Below are positions 1-6,808 of a stretch of 10,999 nt of DNA, one piece after another. The translations under genes were made by a program, and so were the position numbers. Every line of letters begins with the position of its first letter. Positions within the stretch are counted from its first letter, which is position 1. Under the pieces are notes generated by a model that was not told the DNA's origin, ran no database searches, and saw only the letters and a list, made by a program, of their open reading frames with translations. The stretch is from Bacillota bacterium (GTDB taxonomy: Bacteria > Bacillota > Bacilli > Bacillales > Cytobacillaceae), in NCBI GenBank assembly GCA_030705745.1, contig JAUZPT010000060.1:1-10999 (forward strand). Direction: 5' to 3'.

Positions 1-867
1 CACAAGCAAGTCTTCGAATTTTTGCTGAGCGAGAAAGTGGATTTCCTGCAGGCTTGTATTCGGATTTTCTGCTTTCGTTTTATCTATTAAATCGTTCGCA
101 ACTTTATCGGAAAGGAGCATCATCGGAACGTTTTTCTTTTCATTTTGCCAAAAATGGGCCTTACCATATTGTTGAATGAGTTTATTGGCAGCGGTGGAAG
201 GGTCATATTGCTGATGAAGCAGGTTCATTTTTGCAGCAATTTCTTCCCTTGTCACGTGATGACCTTTTTCAGTTCCCAAAATGGACATCGAACGAAGGCG
301 GATGATTTGCGTGAGTAATTGGTTTTTATTGTCGATCATTTTTTCCTGGGCATTTATATAGGCGAGTTCATCGTCGAGCTGCTTGCCGCGATAGGTTTTT
401 TGTGCGCTTTCGCGGCTCATCGCAAGCTGAAGCTTATTTAAAAATGCTGTAAAAGCCAATTCCTCACTTTTGATCCACTGGCCATTAATGGAGGCAATGC
501 CTGCTGGTTTTTTGACGACATAATCGATTACTTTTTCGATTTTTTGGCCGTCCTTTTCGAGAGAAAAAGCGATTTCGTATTTTCCGCCCATGCCTAGTTT
601 TACTTTGCCTGCATACGTTCCCGCCTTTCCTTCAACAAGGTTAACCCGATTTGTGCCGTGATCCATCGTGACCATAGTAAGCTTTGCAGTGACCTTGAGC
701 CCCTTCACCGCTTTTCCGGCTTCAGTCACGTTTATTTCAAGTGGCATATCCTTTTCCGAGTTAAAGTAAAGCGGCTTTGCCATTTTAATCTCGTAATCAG
801 ATCCGAAGCCGCAGCCTGATAAAAGGCCGAACAACAGAATAACGATGGGGATAAAAAGTTTATTCAT
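1..867 (-). CDS. Lipoprotein with FixH/YtkA-like and SurA_N-like regions (partial, C-terminus off the left edge)
   Basis: The visible part is 289 residues with no stop before the window edge. A lipoprotein signal peptide opens the protein: MNKLF, a hydrophobic stretch, then LLSGC with Cys19 as the lipidated residue, so it should be tethered to the outer face of the membrane. Residues about 25-120 resemble the YtkA/FixH-like beta domain, including a Met65-x-x-Met68-x-His70 cluster followed by Gly and a Gly-x-Tyr strand pattern. Residues about 126-289 (starting INGQWIKSEEL) are helical and charged and resemble the SurA_N/PrsA-type chaperone domain; a PPIase domain could follow outside the window. 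The start ATG lies 8 bases inside the end of nosF, with GGAGG at 876-880 as RBS, so it belongs to the nos operon. A role in folding or copper loading of NosZ is inference from position and from the Met/His cluster. Domain names are from recall of motif patterns, not a search. Confidence 0.75.
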   Translation of the reverse strand, partial: MNKLFIPIVILLFGLLSGCGFGSDYEIKMAKPLYFNSEKDMPLEINVTEAGKAVKGLKVTAKLTMVTMDHGTNRVNLVEGKAGTYAGKVKLGMGGKYEIAFSLEKDGQKIEKVIDYVVKKPAGIASINGQWIKSEELAFTAFLNKLQLAMSRESAQKTYRGKQLDDELAYINAQEKMIDNKNQLLTQIIRLRSMSILGTEKGHHVTREEIAAKMNLLHQQYDPSTAANKLIQQYGKAHFWQNEKKNVPMMLLSDKVANDLIDKTKAENPNTSLQEIHFLAQQKFEDLLV

Positions 868-1540
868 GGTTGGATCCTCCTAAATGCTGAGTTTTCATAA
901 ATTCAGCCACAGTGTATTTTTCAATTTTTCCGCGATCGAGAAAAGCTACATGCGTGCAAAGCGATCTAATTTCATCAAGATGATGTGACGAGAGCAAAAT
1001 TGTCTTATTGTGCAGCGACTTTAACACGTCTAAAATCTCTTTCCTGCCGATTGGATCGATGCCGCTTGTCGGTTCATCAAGAATCAGGATGCTCGAATTC
1101 TGATAAAGGGTGATCGCCAGACCGAGCCGCTGCAGCATTCCTTTTGAATAGTTTTTTGCTTGGACGTGCTTGTCATCCCACAGGCTGACGGATGTTAGGG
1201 CCTGTTCAATCCGCCCCATATTTGCCTTTCCATCTACAGCTTCGGCAAAAAACAACATGTTCTCAAGTCCCGTCAGCGCTGGATAGAGCATGAATTTTTC
1301 CGGCAGATACGCGATGTCTCTTTTCCAGTTTTCCTTCCTGCCGGCCACTTCCACTCCGTTAATCAAAATAGATCCTCTCTTAATTGGGAGGAGCCCGAGA
1401 AGGCTATGGATCAGCGTCGATTTTCCGGCGCCGTTCCGGCCGACGAGCGCACAAATCTCGTGTTCGGCAATTTCTAGATTGATAGAAGATAGTACGCTTT
1501 TTTTTCCAAATGATTGGTGTAAATCTTTAATGCAAATCAT
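860..1540 (-). CDS. nosF: NosF, ABC transporter ATPase for nitrous oxide reductase maturation
   Basis: Cytoplasmic ATPase of the NosDFY complex, which uses ATP to support assembly of the copper centres of NosZ. The 226-residue protein has a complete ABC domain: Walker A GRNGAGKST (34-42), a YLPE motif in the Q-loop region (78-81), signature YSKGMLQRLGLA (131-142), Walker B ILILDEP (151-157) and the H-loop histidine in SSHH (184-187). This is short for an ABC ATPase with a regulatory domain but normal for the ABC-2 type group that includes NosF. The start ATG has AAGGAGG seven bases upstream and overlaps the nosY stop as ATGA. Its own end overlaps the start of the lipoprotein gene. By sequence alone it could be any ABC-2 ATPase; the assignment to NosF rests on its place beside nosD, nosY and nosZ. 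Confidence 0.93.
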   Translation of the reverse strand: MICIKDLHQSFGKKSVLSSINLEIAEHEICALVGRNGAGKSTLIHSLLGLLPIKRGSILINGVEVAGRKENWKRDIAYLPEKFMLYPALTGLENMLFFAEAVDGKANMGRIEQALTSVSLWDDKHVQAKNYSKGMLQRLGLAITLYQNSSILILDEPTSGIDPIGRKEILDVLKSLHNKTILLSSHHLDEIRSLCTHVAFLDRGKIEKYTVAEFMKTQHLGGSNHE

Positions 1541-2334
1541 TCAAATGCCTCCTTGCGGTGAAAAAAGATGGCGGTCAAAAAGGAGATTGCCAGCCAGGCG
1601 ATAAGGTTGCCTGCTAGAAAGAATCCAGGTTTCACCCATAAAAAGGACTGCAGCAGCCGCGACATATGGCCGAAGGAATAAACACCCATTCCCGTTTCGA
1701 GAAACATACGTATGGCCTGCAGAGGATTGAGAAAGAAGGCGACTGAAAACCATTTAACATTGTCATACGTGACATCTGGCAAAATAGAGAGAAGCACGAA
1801 ATCGTGCAGAAAGAAAAAGTAAAACCAGATGCAAATGGCCGAGCCAGTCATTTGCATCCTAGAGCGGCAGATGCTTCCCAATGCCACCCCGAGCTGAAGG
1901 AAGATGAGTGCCAGGCATACAATCGACACGACAAAGATGGAATAGCTGCTAAAATCGATCTGAAAGTAGAATTTCAACAGAAAAAGATAGATGAAAAACC
2001 AGGCAACGATAGGAAAAAGGACAACGCTGGAAAGGGCGAGGCTTTTTTTGAACAGGAAGCCTGGATAGCTGTCTTTTTTCGTCAGCAGCATGATGAGCGT
2101 TTTTTGTTCCTTTTCCTGAAAAATCGAAAAAGCGCCGATAAAGATGCAAGAGATAGGAATAAAATAAATGAGCGTGTCGAACAAGTTGATCAAAAGAACA
2201 TAAAACCCTTTATCAAAGGAAAGAACAGAGGAGCTGAACAAGATGCTGACAGAAATGAGAATAATGATGCTTAAAGACAGCCATAATCCTTTTCCTCTTA
2301 TCGATTCCTTCCATTCTTTCCAAATATAATGCAT
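1537..2334 (-). CDS. nosY: NosY, membrane permease subunit of the NosDFY complex
   Basis: Integral membrane subunit that pairs with NosF and docks NosD on the outer face. The 265-residue protein shows about six hydrophobic segments (roughly 16-36, 50-71, 99-122, 131-154, 163-183 and 237-258). It also has an N-terminal amphipathic KEWKESIRGKGLW stretch and an NP motif (FFLNPLQAIR), both typical of ABC-2 type permeases of this group. Two ATGs compete: 2340 and 2334. The RBS AAGGGAG at 2344-2350 lies only 3 bases from the first but 9 from the second, so I chose 2334; the other adds two residues. The start lies inside the 3' end of nosD (37 bases shared), and the stop overlaps nosF by 4 bases, which suggests coupled translation of D, Y and F. 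Confidence 0.92.
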   Translation of the reverse strand: MHYIWKEWKESIRGKGLWLSLSIIILISVSILFSSSVLSFDKGFYVLLINLFDTLIYFIPISCIFIGAFSIFQEKEQKTLIMLLTKKDSYPGFLFKKSLALSSVVLFPIVAWFFIYLFLLKFYFQIDFSSYSIFVVSIVCLALIFLQLGVALGSICRSRMQMTGSAICIWFYFFFLHDFVLLSILPDVTYDNVKWFSVAFFLNPLQAIRMFLETGMGVYSFGHMSRLLQSFLWVKPGFFLAGNLIAWLAISFLTAIFFHRKEAFE

Positions 2335-3641
2335 AACCATTGTCTCCCTTTTAATAAAATGACTGCGGCAAAAAGTGCTGTGCAGACCAGAAACAGTGCA
2401 GGAATGCTGTTGCCTTTTCCGGTTACGAGTGGGTGTGGATCAGTGAACATAATGTCTTCTTTTTGAAGCAGTGCATTTATTTTTTCGTAAATTTTAATTG
2501 CAGGGCTTTTTAAAAATAAAGGCGTTAATTCCTGGCCCTCCATTAATTGGTGAAGGGAGGATCGGTAGGTTATCGGAAAATCCCCAATGCCATTCTGGTT
2601 TAAATCGGGAAGAGGGAACGTGCTGCCCCAGTCATTTCCTTTGCCGTGGAGGCTCCAAGAATTGTCTGTTCCTTTTCCACCAAGTGTAACGGCGGGAATC
2701 GTATTTTCAGAGATACGGTTTAAGGTGAAAAGCTGCTGGCTGGAGCTGGCCCAAAGCTCAATCCCGATTTGATTTTGGATAATACGGTTGTGTCGGATGA
2801 TATTGCCGGTTGACTGGTCAATGTAGAGGCCGCGCTCGTTAAGATAAAAAAGATTGTCTTCAATGTTGATGTGATTTGCCTGCAGTAGCAGCAGCCCAAA
2901 GGAACGATTGCCGTAATTAAAAACAAATTGGTTGTTTTTCATCCGAATCGAGTTGGAGTTCATGACGGCTGCACCGCCCATGTTCATGGTAAAGACGTTT
3001 TTTTCAAAGTCATTGGCATCCGAATACATATAATGAAGCCCGTATCGGGTGCCGGAAATGGTATTAGCGATGATCGAGTTGTGGTTCGCGTATTCAAAAA
3101 ACATTCCGTCACGTGTACCCTCAATCCGGTTATGTGTAAGCGTATTGTTGTTTGCGTAATAAACATGGAGCCCGTTACCTTGTGCGGCAATTTCACCATT
3201 TCCCATTCCATTTATGTTGTTGAATGAGATGGTATTGTGGTGGGCCTGGCTTAAATAAATGCCGTGAAAGCAGTCACTTATGGTGATGTGATCAATTGTA
3301 TTTCCGTTCGAATAAATTTTGATGCCGGCGTATTCTTCAGCAGAATTGCGGTTCATGCTGCTGTGCGTAACGGTAAGATGGCTTAATTTCACATGGGGTG
3401 CTTTAATGGAAATGACATTTCCATTTCCGTCACCTTGAATCACCGTATGAGCTGAACCGATGATCTCGATTTTTTTCGTAATAACGATATTACCTTTATA
3501 CGTGTGGTCGGCAAGCGTTAAGACGGCTCCTTCCTTAGCGGAATCGATTGCCACTTGCAAGCTTTCGGCCGCCCATTTTTTCTCGGGAACACTAAAGGAC
3601 ACGAGTGAAAAAAAGAAGAGAAGAAGCAGTTTCTTTTTCAT
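2298..3641 (-). CDS. nosD: NosD, beta-helix copper-centre assembly protein with a C-terminal membrane segment
   Basis: Exported right-handed beta-helix protein of the NosDFY machinery, which in the known system receives copper and hands it to apo-NosZ. The 447-residue product starts with a Sec signal (MKKKLLLLFFF and following hydrophobic residues). Residues about 60-330 are CASH/NosD-type repeats full of short N-x-I and NN turns (for example NGNTIDHITI, HNTISFNNI, NSIIANTIS, GNIIRHNRI). Near the end a hydrophobic stretch (about 414-430, beginning IPALFLVC) is followed by a basic tail, so the protein is probably anchored at both assembly and membrane level. An earlier GTG at 3659 is in frame, but the RBS (GGAAGGA, 3651-3657) falls on it, so ATG 3641 is the start. 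This ATG overlaps the nosB stop as ATGA. Confidence 0.95.
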   Translation of the reverse strand: MKKKLLLLFFFSLVSFSVPEKKWAAESLQVAIDSAKEGAVLTLADHTYKGNIVITKKIEIIGSAHTVIQGDGNGNVISIKAPHVKLSHLTVTHSSMNRNSAEEYAGIKIYSNGNTIDHITISDCFHGIYLSQAHHNTISFNNINGMGNGEIAAQGNGLHVYYANNNTLTHNRIEGTRDGMFFEYANHNSIIANTISGTRYGLHYMYSDANDFEKNVFTMNMGGAAVMNSNSIRMKNNQFVFNYGNRSFGLLLLQANHINIEDNLFYLNERGLYIDQSTGNIIRHNRIIQNQIGIELWASSSQQLFTLNRISENTIPAVTLGGKGTDNSWSLHGKGNDWGSTFPLPDLNQNGIGDFPITYRSSLHQLMEGQELTPLFLKSPAIKIYEKINALLQKEDIMFTDPHPLVTGKGNSIPALFLVCTALFAAVILLKGRQWLCIIFGKNGRNR

Positions 3642-4210
3642 TTTTTTCGATCCTTCCACAGTGGAATCAGCATCAATACGAAAGCGGCTAGTATGAGATA
3701 CGAACCTGTCTCAAGAATGCTGTAAGTATTAAAGTTTGCCAGTTTGTTATGGCCTAGAACTGGAGGGACGAACGGCTTCACCTTGATAGGTGCCTTGGGG
3801 CTTAAATTCGTGCCGAAATCGTGGAGCCAGCGATATAAATCATAGACTCCGAGAATGCCGCCGAGCGAAAAAATGCCGATTAGCATATAAAGCAATTTCT
3901 GTTTCCGGAGCAAACCGACGAGAAGGGTAAATCCAGCCAATCCTCCAATGACAAACGGCAAATAACGAAGCTCGGGAAAGTTCTCCTCGCTGAAGTTCGA
4001 CATGCCGATATAATGGTTCAGTCCATTTACAATATCAATCTGTCCGGTCAGCTTATTTGGATACACAATGATATTTAAACCTTCTGGGTACTGCGGAGCG
4101 AAAAATTGCATCTCCCACCATGGATAGAATAATGAGACGACGATTAACACAGCGGAAAAGCTTAGCAAAATGGAAGAACCAATGGAAAGTTTACTCTTTG
4201 ACACAATCAT
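3638..4210 (-). CDS. nosB: NosB-like four-helix membrane protein of the nos cluster
   Basis: A 190-residue integral membrane protein with four hydrophobic segments (about 10-30, 84-101, 106-125 and 168-185). A roughly 50-residue outer loop lies between helices 1 and 2 and a roughly 40-residue loop between helices 3 and 4. Distinctive motifs are PWWEMQFFAPQYPEGL (30-45) and VNGLNHYIGM (61-70), with His67 and Met70 as possible ligands. From memory, proteins with the APQYPEGL and NGLNHYIGM pattern accompany nosZ in clade II gene clusters, where a membrane protein of unknown function is called NosB; the symbol is given on that basis plus the position just after nosZ. A TTG at 4213 is in frame, but AAAGG at 4216-4220 is properly spaced only for ATG 4210. 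The stop overlaps the nosD ATG by 4 bases. The biochemical role is unknown. Confidence 0.75.
   Translation of the reverse strand: MIVSKSKLSIGSSILLSFSAVLIVVSLFYPWWEMQFFAPQYPEGLNIIVYPNKLTGQIDIVNGLNHYIGMSNFSEENFPELRYLPFVIGGLAGFTLLVGLLRKQKLLYMLIGIFSLGGILGVYDLYRWLHDFGTNLSPKAPIKVKPFVPPVLGHNKLANFNTYSILETGSYLILAAFVLMLIPLWKDRKK
3651..3657 (-). promoter_or_regulatory. RBS that fixes the nosD start
   Basis: GGAAGGA on the minus strand, 9 bases before ATG 3641. It overlaps the alternative GTG at 3659 and so rules that start out. It lies within the last codons of nosB, consistent with translational coupling. Confidence 0.75.
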
Positions 4211-4277
4211 CAAGACCTTTCATTTGAAGGGATACATAAATTGCCGTACATACCCTCCATGGTTGAAAACTTGAATT

Positions 4278-4306
4278 TTAATAATATCAGAGCGAATATT
4301 TTTGAA
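4278..4306 (-). promoter_or_regulatory. Weak sigma-A-like promoter candidate before nosB
   Basis: Minus strand TTCAAA (4301-4306), 17 bases, TATTAA (4278-4283): 4 of 6 matches in each box with ideal spacing. It lies after the nosZ terminator and 68 bases before the nosB start, where a second promoter would be useful. The surroundings are AT-rich, so this is tentative. Confidence 0.3.
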
Positions 4307-4314
4307 GTTTGATA

Positions 4315-4357
4315 ACTGTCTAGCTCCATCGCCCAAAACGGGCGTTTGTGCTTTTCT
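4315..4357 (+). repeat. Possible remnant of a Bacillaceae intergenic repeat
   Basis: The stretch CTGTCTAGCTCCATCGCCC, then AAAAC, then GGGCGTTTGTGCTTTTCT resembles, from memory, the two ends of a common Bacillaceae intergenic repeat (TGTCTAGCTCCAGCGCC at one end, GGCGCTTGCGCTTTTC at the other) with the middle missing. The arms form a 5 bp hairpin CGCCC/GGGCG (4330-4344). Its right end abuts the nosZ terminator and supplies the T tract of that terminator on the minus strand. Only one copy lies in the window, so repeat status rests on recall. Confidence 0.45.
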
Positions 4358-4397
4358 AAAAAGGCCGGGGCATCAATGATTGATACCCCGCGGCCTT
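4351..4397 (-). terminator. Intrinsic terminator after nosZ
   Basis: Read on the minus strand, AAGGCCGCGGGGTATCAA pairs with TTGATGCCCCGGCCTT (one bulge and one mismatch) and is followed by TTTTTAGAA. It begins 18 bases after the nosZ stop and should end or reduce the nosC-nosZ transcript before nosB. The plus-strand side lacks a proper T run, so it is directional. Confidence 0.88.
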
Positions 4398-4414
4398 GTT
4401 TGAAAGATAATTAC

Positions 4415-6283
4415 TTATTTCGGTTTTACGAGCAGGTAGCCGGTCATTTCCTGGTGAAGAGCAGAACAGAAGTTTGTGCAATAAATTGGATATGTGCCTG
4501 CTTTATCCGCAGTAAACTCGATAGTATTCGTTTGGCCAGGCTGAACTTCCATGTTTAAGTTGTAATTATTGATAGCGAAGCCATGGGTAATATCTTCATC
4601 AAAATCGATATTCGTTAAGTGGAAGAAGACTTTATCTCCTTGATTTACTTCCACGGAGTCCGGGCGTTTTGCGCTATGGTCGAAAATGAAGCGTGAGCGC
4701 ATGGCGATACCATAAACGTGTACTTCATTGCCTTTTCGGACAATTCTTGTATCCTTTTGTTTGTATACTGCGTCCGGATTGTTTGGATCTTTCGGATAAA
4801 CATTGATGGTCTTAATTTTATCCGCTTTGATCATTTGCGCATAATGGGGCTCAGGATTGGCCGGAACACTCTGGATAACTTTCATTTTCTTGCCGCTAAG
4901 ATCAATCAATTGCATCGATTCCGGATGAGATGGGCCAACAGAAAGGTAGCTGTCTTTCGATAGCTTGTTCAGAGCGACAAGATATTTTCCATCTGGTGCA
5001 ACGGTATCACCCTCTGCAGCGACGGAATGGCCTGGCGAATATTGAACAGGTACACGGTCCAATGTTTCACCGGTATTTGGATTCCATTTGACAATTTCTG
5101 AAGAAATGAACATTGTGGTGTATGCCATTCCTTTGTCATCAAATTGGGTGTGAAGCGGTCCAAGTGCGTTTTCTGGGTTCACTTCACGTTCCATTACTGA
5201 TTTGTATTGAAGAACAGGTATTCCGTTTCGTTCACCGGCAAAATCTTTGTTTTCAATGGCTTTAAAGGCTTTTGCAAAAGAAAATACCGTCATAGTTGGA
5301 GCGAGTTTTCCTGCAGCGATAAAGCGCTTTCCGTCCGGCGTTACATCAACGCCATGTGGAGATTTGGCAACAGGGATTAAATAGATGGCGCCTTTTTCCT
5401 TTTCAGGAAAAATCATTTTTTGGCCGCCAACGTTTTCATACTTTCCATCCTTCACCATTTGGGCGAGCTGTTTCCAGTTGAAAAGAACGATGTAGTCACG
5501 GTCTGCCTGTGATGCGTTGATTTCTAGCGTTGATGTGGCTTCTTCGGTATTGTAAGTGGTCATGACCGCCCAATCGCCTGAACTTTTCTTTCCTGCATCG
5601 GATAGGTCATATGACCAAGGCGGAAGTGCTACTTGATAGGCAATATGCAGCTTTTCTTTCTTTTCATCAAACGTTACCGCTGACATAACGCCGCGATATT
5701 TTTTGCTATATTGATCGAGTGGTTCATATTTTTGGCCGAGCGGTGTGGCAAACCGCGTTGGCAGGAACATGTACTCGGTATTTTGCGTAACGAATGCTGC
5801 GCAGTGAGGGCCGCTTGTGTTTGGAATTTTGATGATATCCTTTGTTGTGAAGGTTTTCAGGTCAACTACAGCTGCACGGCTGTTTCCGACATCTGTCGCA
5901 AACATGAATTTGCCATTGTAATCACCATTTGTTTCGGACAAAGCAGGGTGGTGAAGGTCGCCCCACGTATATCCTCCAAGCATTTTTTTCGATTCGCTGT
6001 CAAATCCATAGCCTGTTGCAGGGTCGGGTGAAAAAACCGGGATTGTGCGAATTTCTCTCATTGATGGGACACCGTAAATAAACATTTGCCCGGAATGTCC
6101 GCCGGATGCAAATAAGTAATATTCGTCTTTTTGGCCAAAAGGAACATACACTTTTTCAGCATTGCTTTTTGTGTCACTGTTTGCCGCTACCGTATTTGAA
6201 TGATTCGAAAAATCGGCAAATGAGATGGCCGCGGTCATAAAGCCTGCTAGCAAACCCGTAGCAATCGGAATCCATTTTTTCAT
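4415..6283 (-). CDS. nosZ: Nitrous oxide reductase, clade II type, with Sec-type signal
   Basis: Catalyses the two-electron reduction of N2O to N2 outside the cytoplasmic membrane, the last step of denitrification. The 622-residue protein has the two expected parts. The first is an N-terminal seven-bladed propeller holding the tetranuclear CuZ site, with seven candidate ligands: His111 and His112 (DLHHP), His160 (SGPH), His310 (SPHGVDV), His378 (GPLHTQFDD), His419 (SPGHS) and His480 (PEPHYAQM). The second is a C-terminal cupredoxin domain holding CuA (His567 in DITHGFA; then CTNFCSALHQEM with Cys602, Cys606, His610 and Met613). All ligands are present, so it should be active. The N-terminus MKKWIPIATGLLAGFMTAAISFA has no twin arginine, so it would use Sec; this, with the neighbouring genes, marks clade II rather than the Tat-exported clade I enzyme. 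RBS AAGGTGG lies about 10 bases upstream. It follows the cytochrome gene by 20 bases. Confidence 0.98.
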   Translation of the reverse strand: MKKWIPIATGLLAGFMTAAISFADFSNHSNTVAANSDTKSNAEKVYVPFGQKDEYYLFASGGHSGQMFIYGVPSMREIRTIPVFSPDPATGYGFDSESKKMLGGYTWGDLHHPALSETNGDYNGKFMFATDVGNSRAAVVDLKTFTTKDIIKIPNTSGPHCAAFVTQNTEYMFLPTRFATPLGQKYEPLDQYSKKYRGVMSAVTFDEKKEKLHIAYQVALPPWSYDLSDAGKKSSGDWAVMTTYNTEEATSTLEINASQADRDYIVLFNWKQLAQMVKDGKYENVGGQKMIFPEKEKGAIYLIPVAKSPHGVDVTPDGKRFIAAGKLAPTMTVFSFAKAFKAIENKDFAGERNGIPVLQYKSVMEREVNPENALGPLHTQFDDKGMAYTTMFISSEIVKWNPNTGETLDRVPVQYSPGHSVAAEGDTVAPDGKYLVALNKLSKDSYLSVGPSHPESMQLIDLSGKKMKVIQSVPANPEPHYAQMIKADKIKTINVYPKDPNNPDAVYKQKDTRIVRKGNEVHVYGIAMRSRFIFDHSAKRPDSVEVNQGDKVFFHLTNIDFDEDITHGFAINNYNLNMEVQPGQTNTIEFTADKAGTYPIYCTNFCSALHQEMTGYLLVKPK

Positions 6284-6303
6284 TCAGTTAACACCACCTT
6301 TAA

Positions 6304-6747
6304 TTATTTTGTTTCGGATGCTTTTTTCAACAATTCTAAAACTTGTTTGCGCTGATCATCTGTCAACGGATTTTTTCCGAGGACGCCTGACATTACAGCG
6401 GAAGTAGGTTTTTTCAAAAACTCTTGAATTGGTATACCATGTTTTCCTTCAACATTGACAAAAGCCTGGGATAAGTCTGGTCCGACCTGTCCGCCCTTCA
6501 GTCCTAACGATCCTACCGAGTGGCAACCAAGGCAGCCCCGTTTAGACAGGATGTTATTTTCGTCAACAGAAACGGTCTTTGCATCTTCCGTTGGTGAAGT
6601 GGAAGTTTCTTTTGTTTGCGTTGAACTATTTGTCGTTGACGAAGCCTGGGGTTGTTCATCATGGCTTCCGATCACCTTGAAAACAACATAGCCAAAACCC
6701 AATCCGATTAAGGCACTAATAACAAAACTAATGATGGCATTTTTCAT
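6304..6747 (-). CDS. nosC: Membrane-anchored monoheme cytochrome c, probable electron donor to NosZ
   Basis: The 147-residue protein has one N-terminal hydrophobic anchor (about 4-26) with no lipobox or clear cleavage site. A Ser/Thr-rich linker (about 34-58) follows, then a small class I cytochrome c domain with heme motif CLGCH (72-76), a GPDL turn (89-92) and Met119 (PTSAVM) as the likely axial ligand. It should stand on the outer face of the membrane and carry electrons from the quinol/cytochrome chain to CuA of NosZ, whose gene begins 20 bases after its stop. Single-heme cytochromes called NosC occur in clade II clusters; the symbol is used by analogy. A TTG at 6777 is in frame, but the very strong RBS AAAGGAGG (6755-6762), 7 bases from the ATG at 6747, fixes the shorter start. 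It is the first gene of the nos transcript. Confidence 0.9.
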   Translation of the reverse strand: MKNAIISFVISALIGLGFGYVVFKVIGSHDEQPQASSTTNSSTQTKETSTSPTEDAKTVSVDENNILSKRGCLGCHSVGSLGLKGGQVGPDLSQAFVNVEGKHGIPIQEFLKKPTSAVMSGVLGKNPLTDDQRKQVLELLKKASETK

Positions 6748-6754
6748 TTTTTCC

Positions 6755-6762
6755 CCTCCTTT
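6755..6762 (-). promoter_or_regulatory. Strong RBS that fixes the nosC start
   Basis: AAAGGAGG on the minus strand, 7 bases before ATG 6747. It would lie inside the coding region if the upstream TTG (6777) were used, so the shorter start is preferred. Confidence 0.85.
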
Positions 6763-6781
6763 TGATTGAGTTAACAATTTT

Positions 6782-6787
6782 ATCCTA
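6782..6787 (-). promoter_or_regulatory. Candidate -10 box of the nosC-nosZ promoter
   Basis: The minus strand reads TAGGAT here, 4 of 6 matches to TATAAT including the conserved first TA and last T. No good -35 box lies upstream; the Fnr-like site takes its place, as expected for an activator-dependent promoter. The start site near 6775 would give a leader of about 28 bases carrying the AAAGGAGG RBS. Confidence 0.45.
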
Positions 6788-6808
6788 ACCTCTGAGCACT
6801 CTTAAACT

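Noticed and set aside
1804..2274. 156-codon open frame on the plus strand inside nosY
   Set aside because: Antisense to a clear membrane protein gene; composition is charged and repetitive, as expected from the complement of hydrophobic codons, and no RBS or family motif is seen.
2928..3227. 99-codon plus-strand open frame inside nosD
   Set aside because: Lies antisense to the beta-helix repeats, has no RBS or recognisable domain, and the nosD frame is well supported.
4230..4265. ATACCC-like sequence before nosB as a possible CsoR copper operator
   Set aside because: Only one half-site is recognisable; the other half matches poorly, so a copper-responsive operator cannot be supported.
5711..6031. 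106-codon plus-strand open frame inside nosZ
   Set aside because: Covers the strand opposite conserved CuZ histidine motifs; Cys-rich shadow without a start signal.
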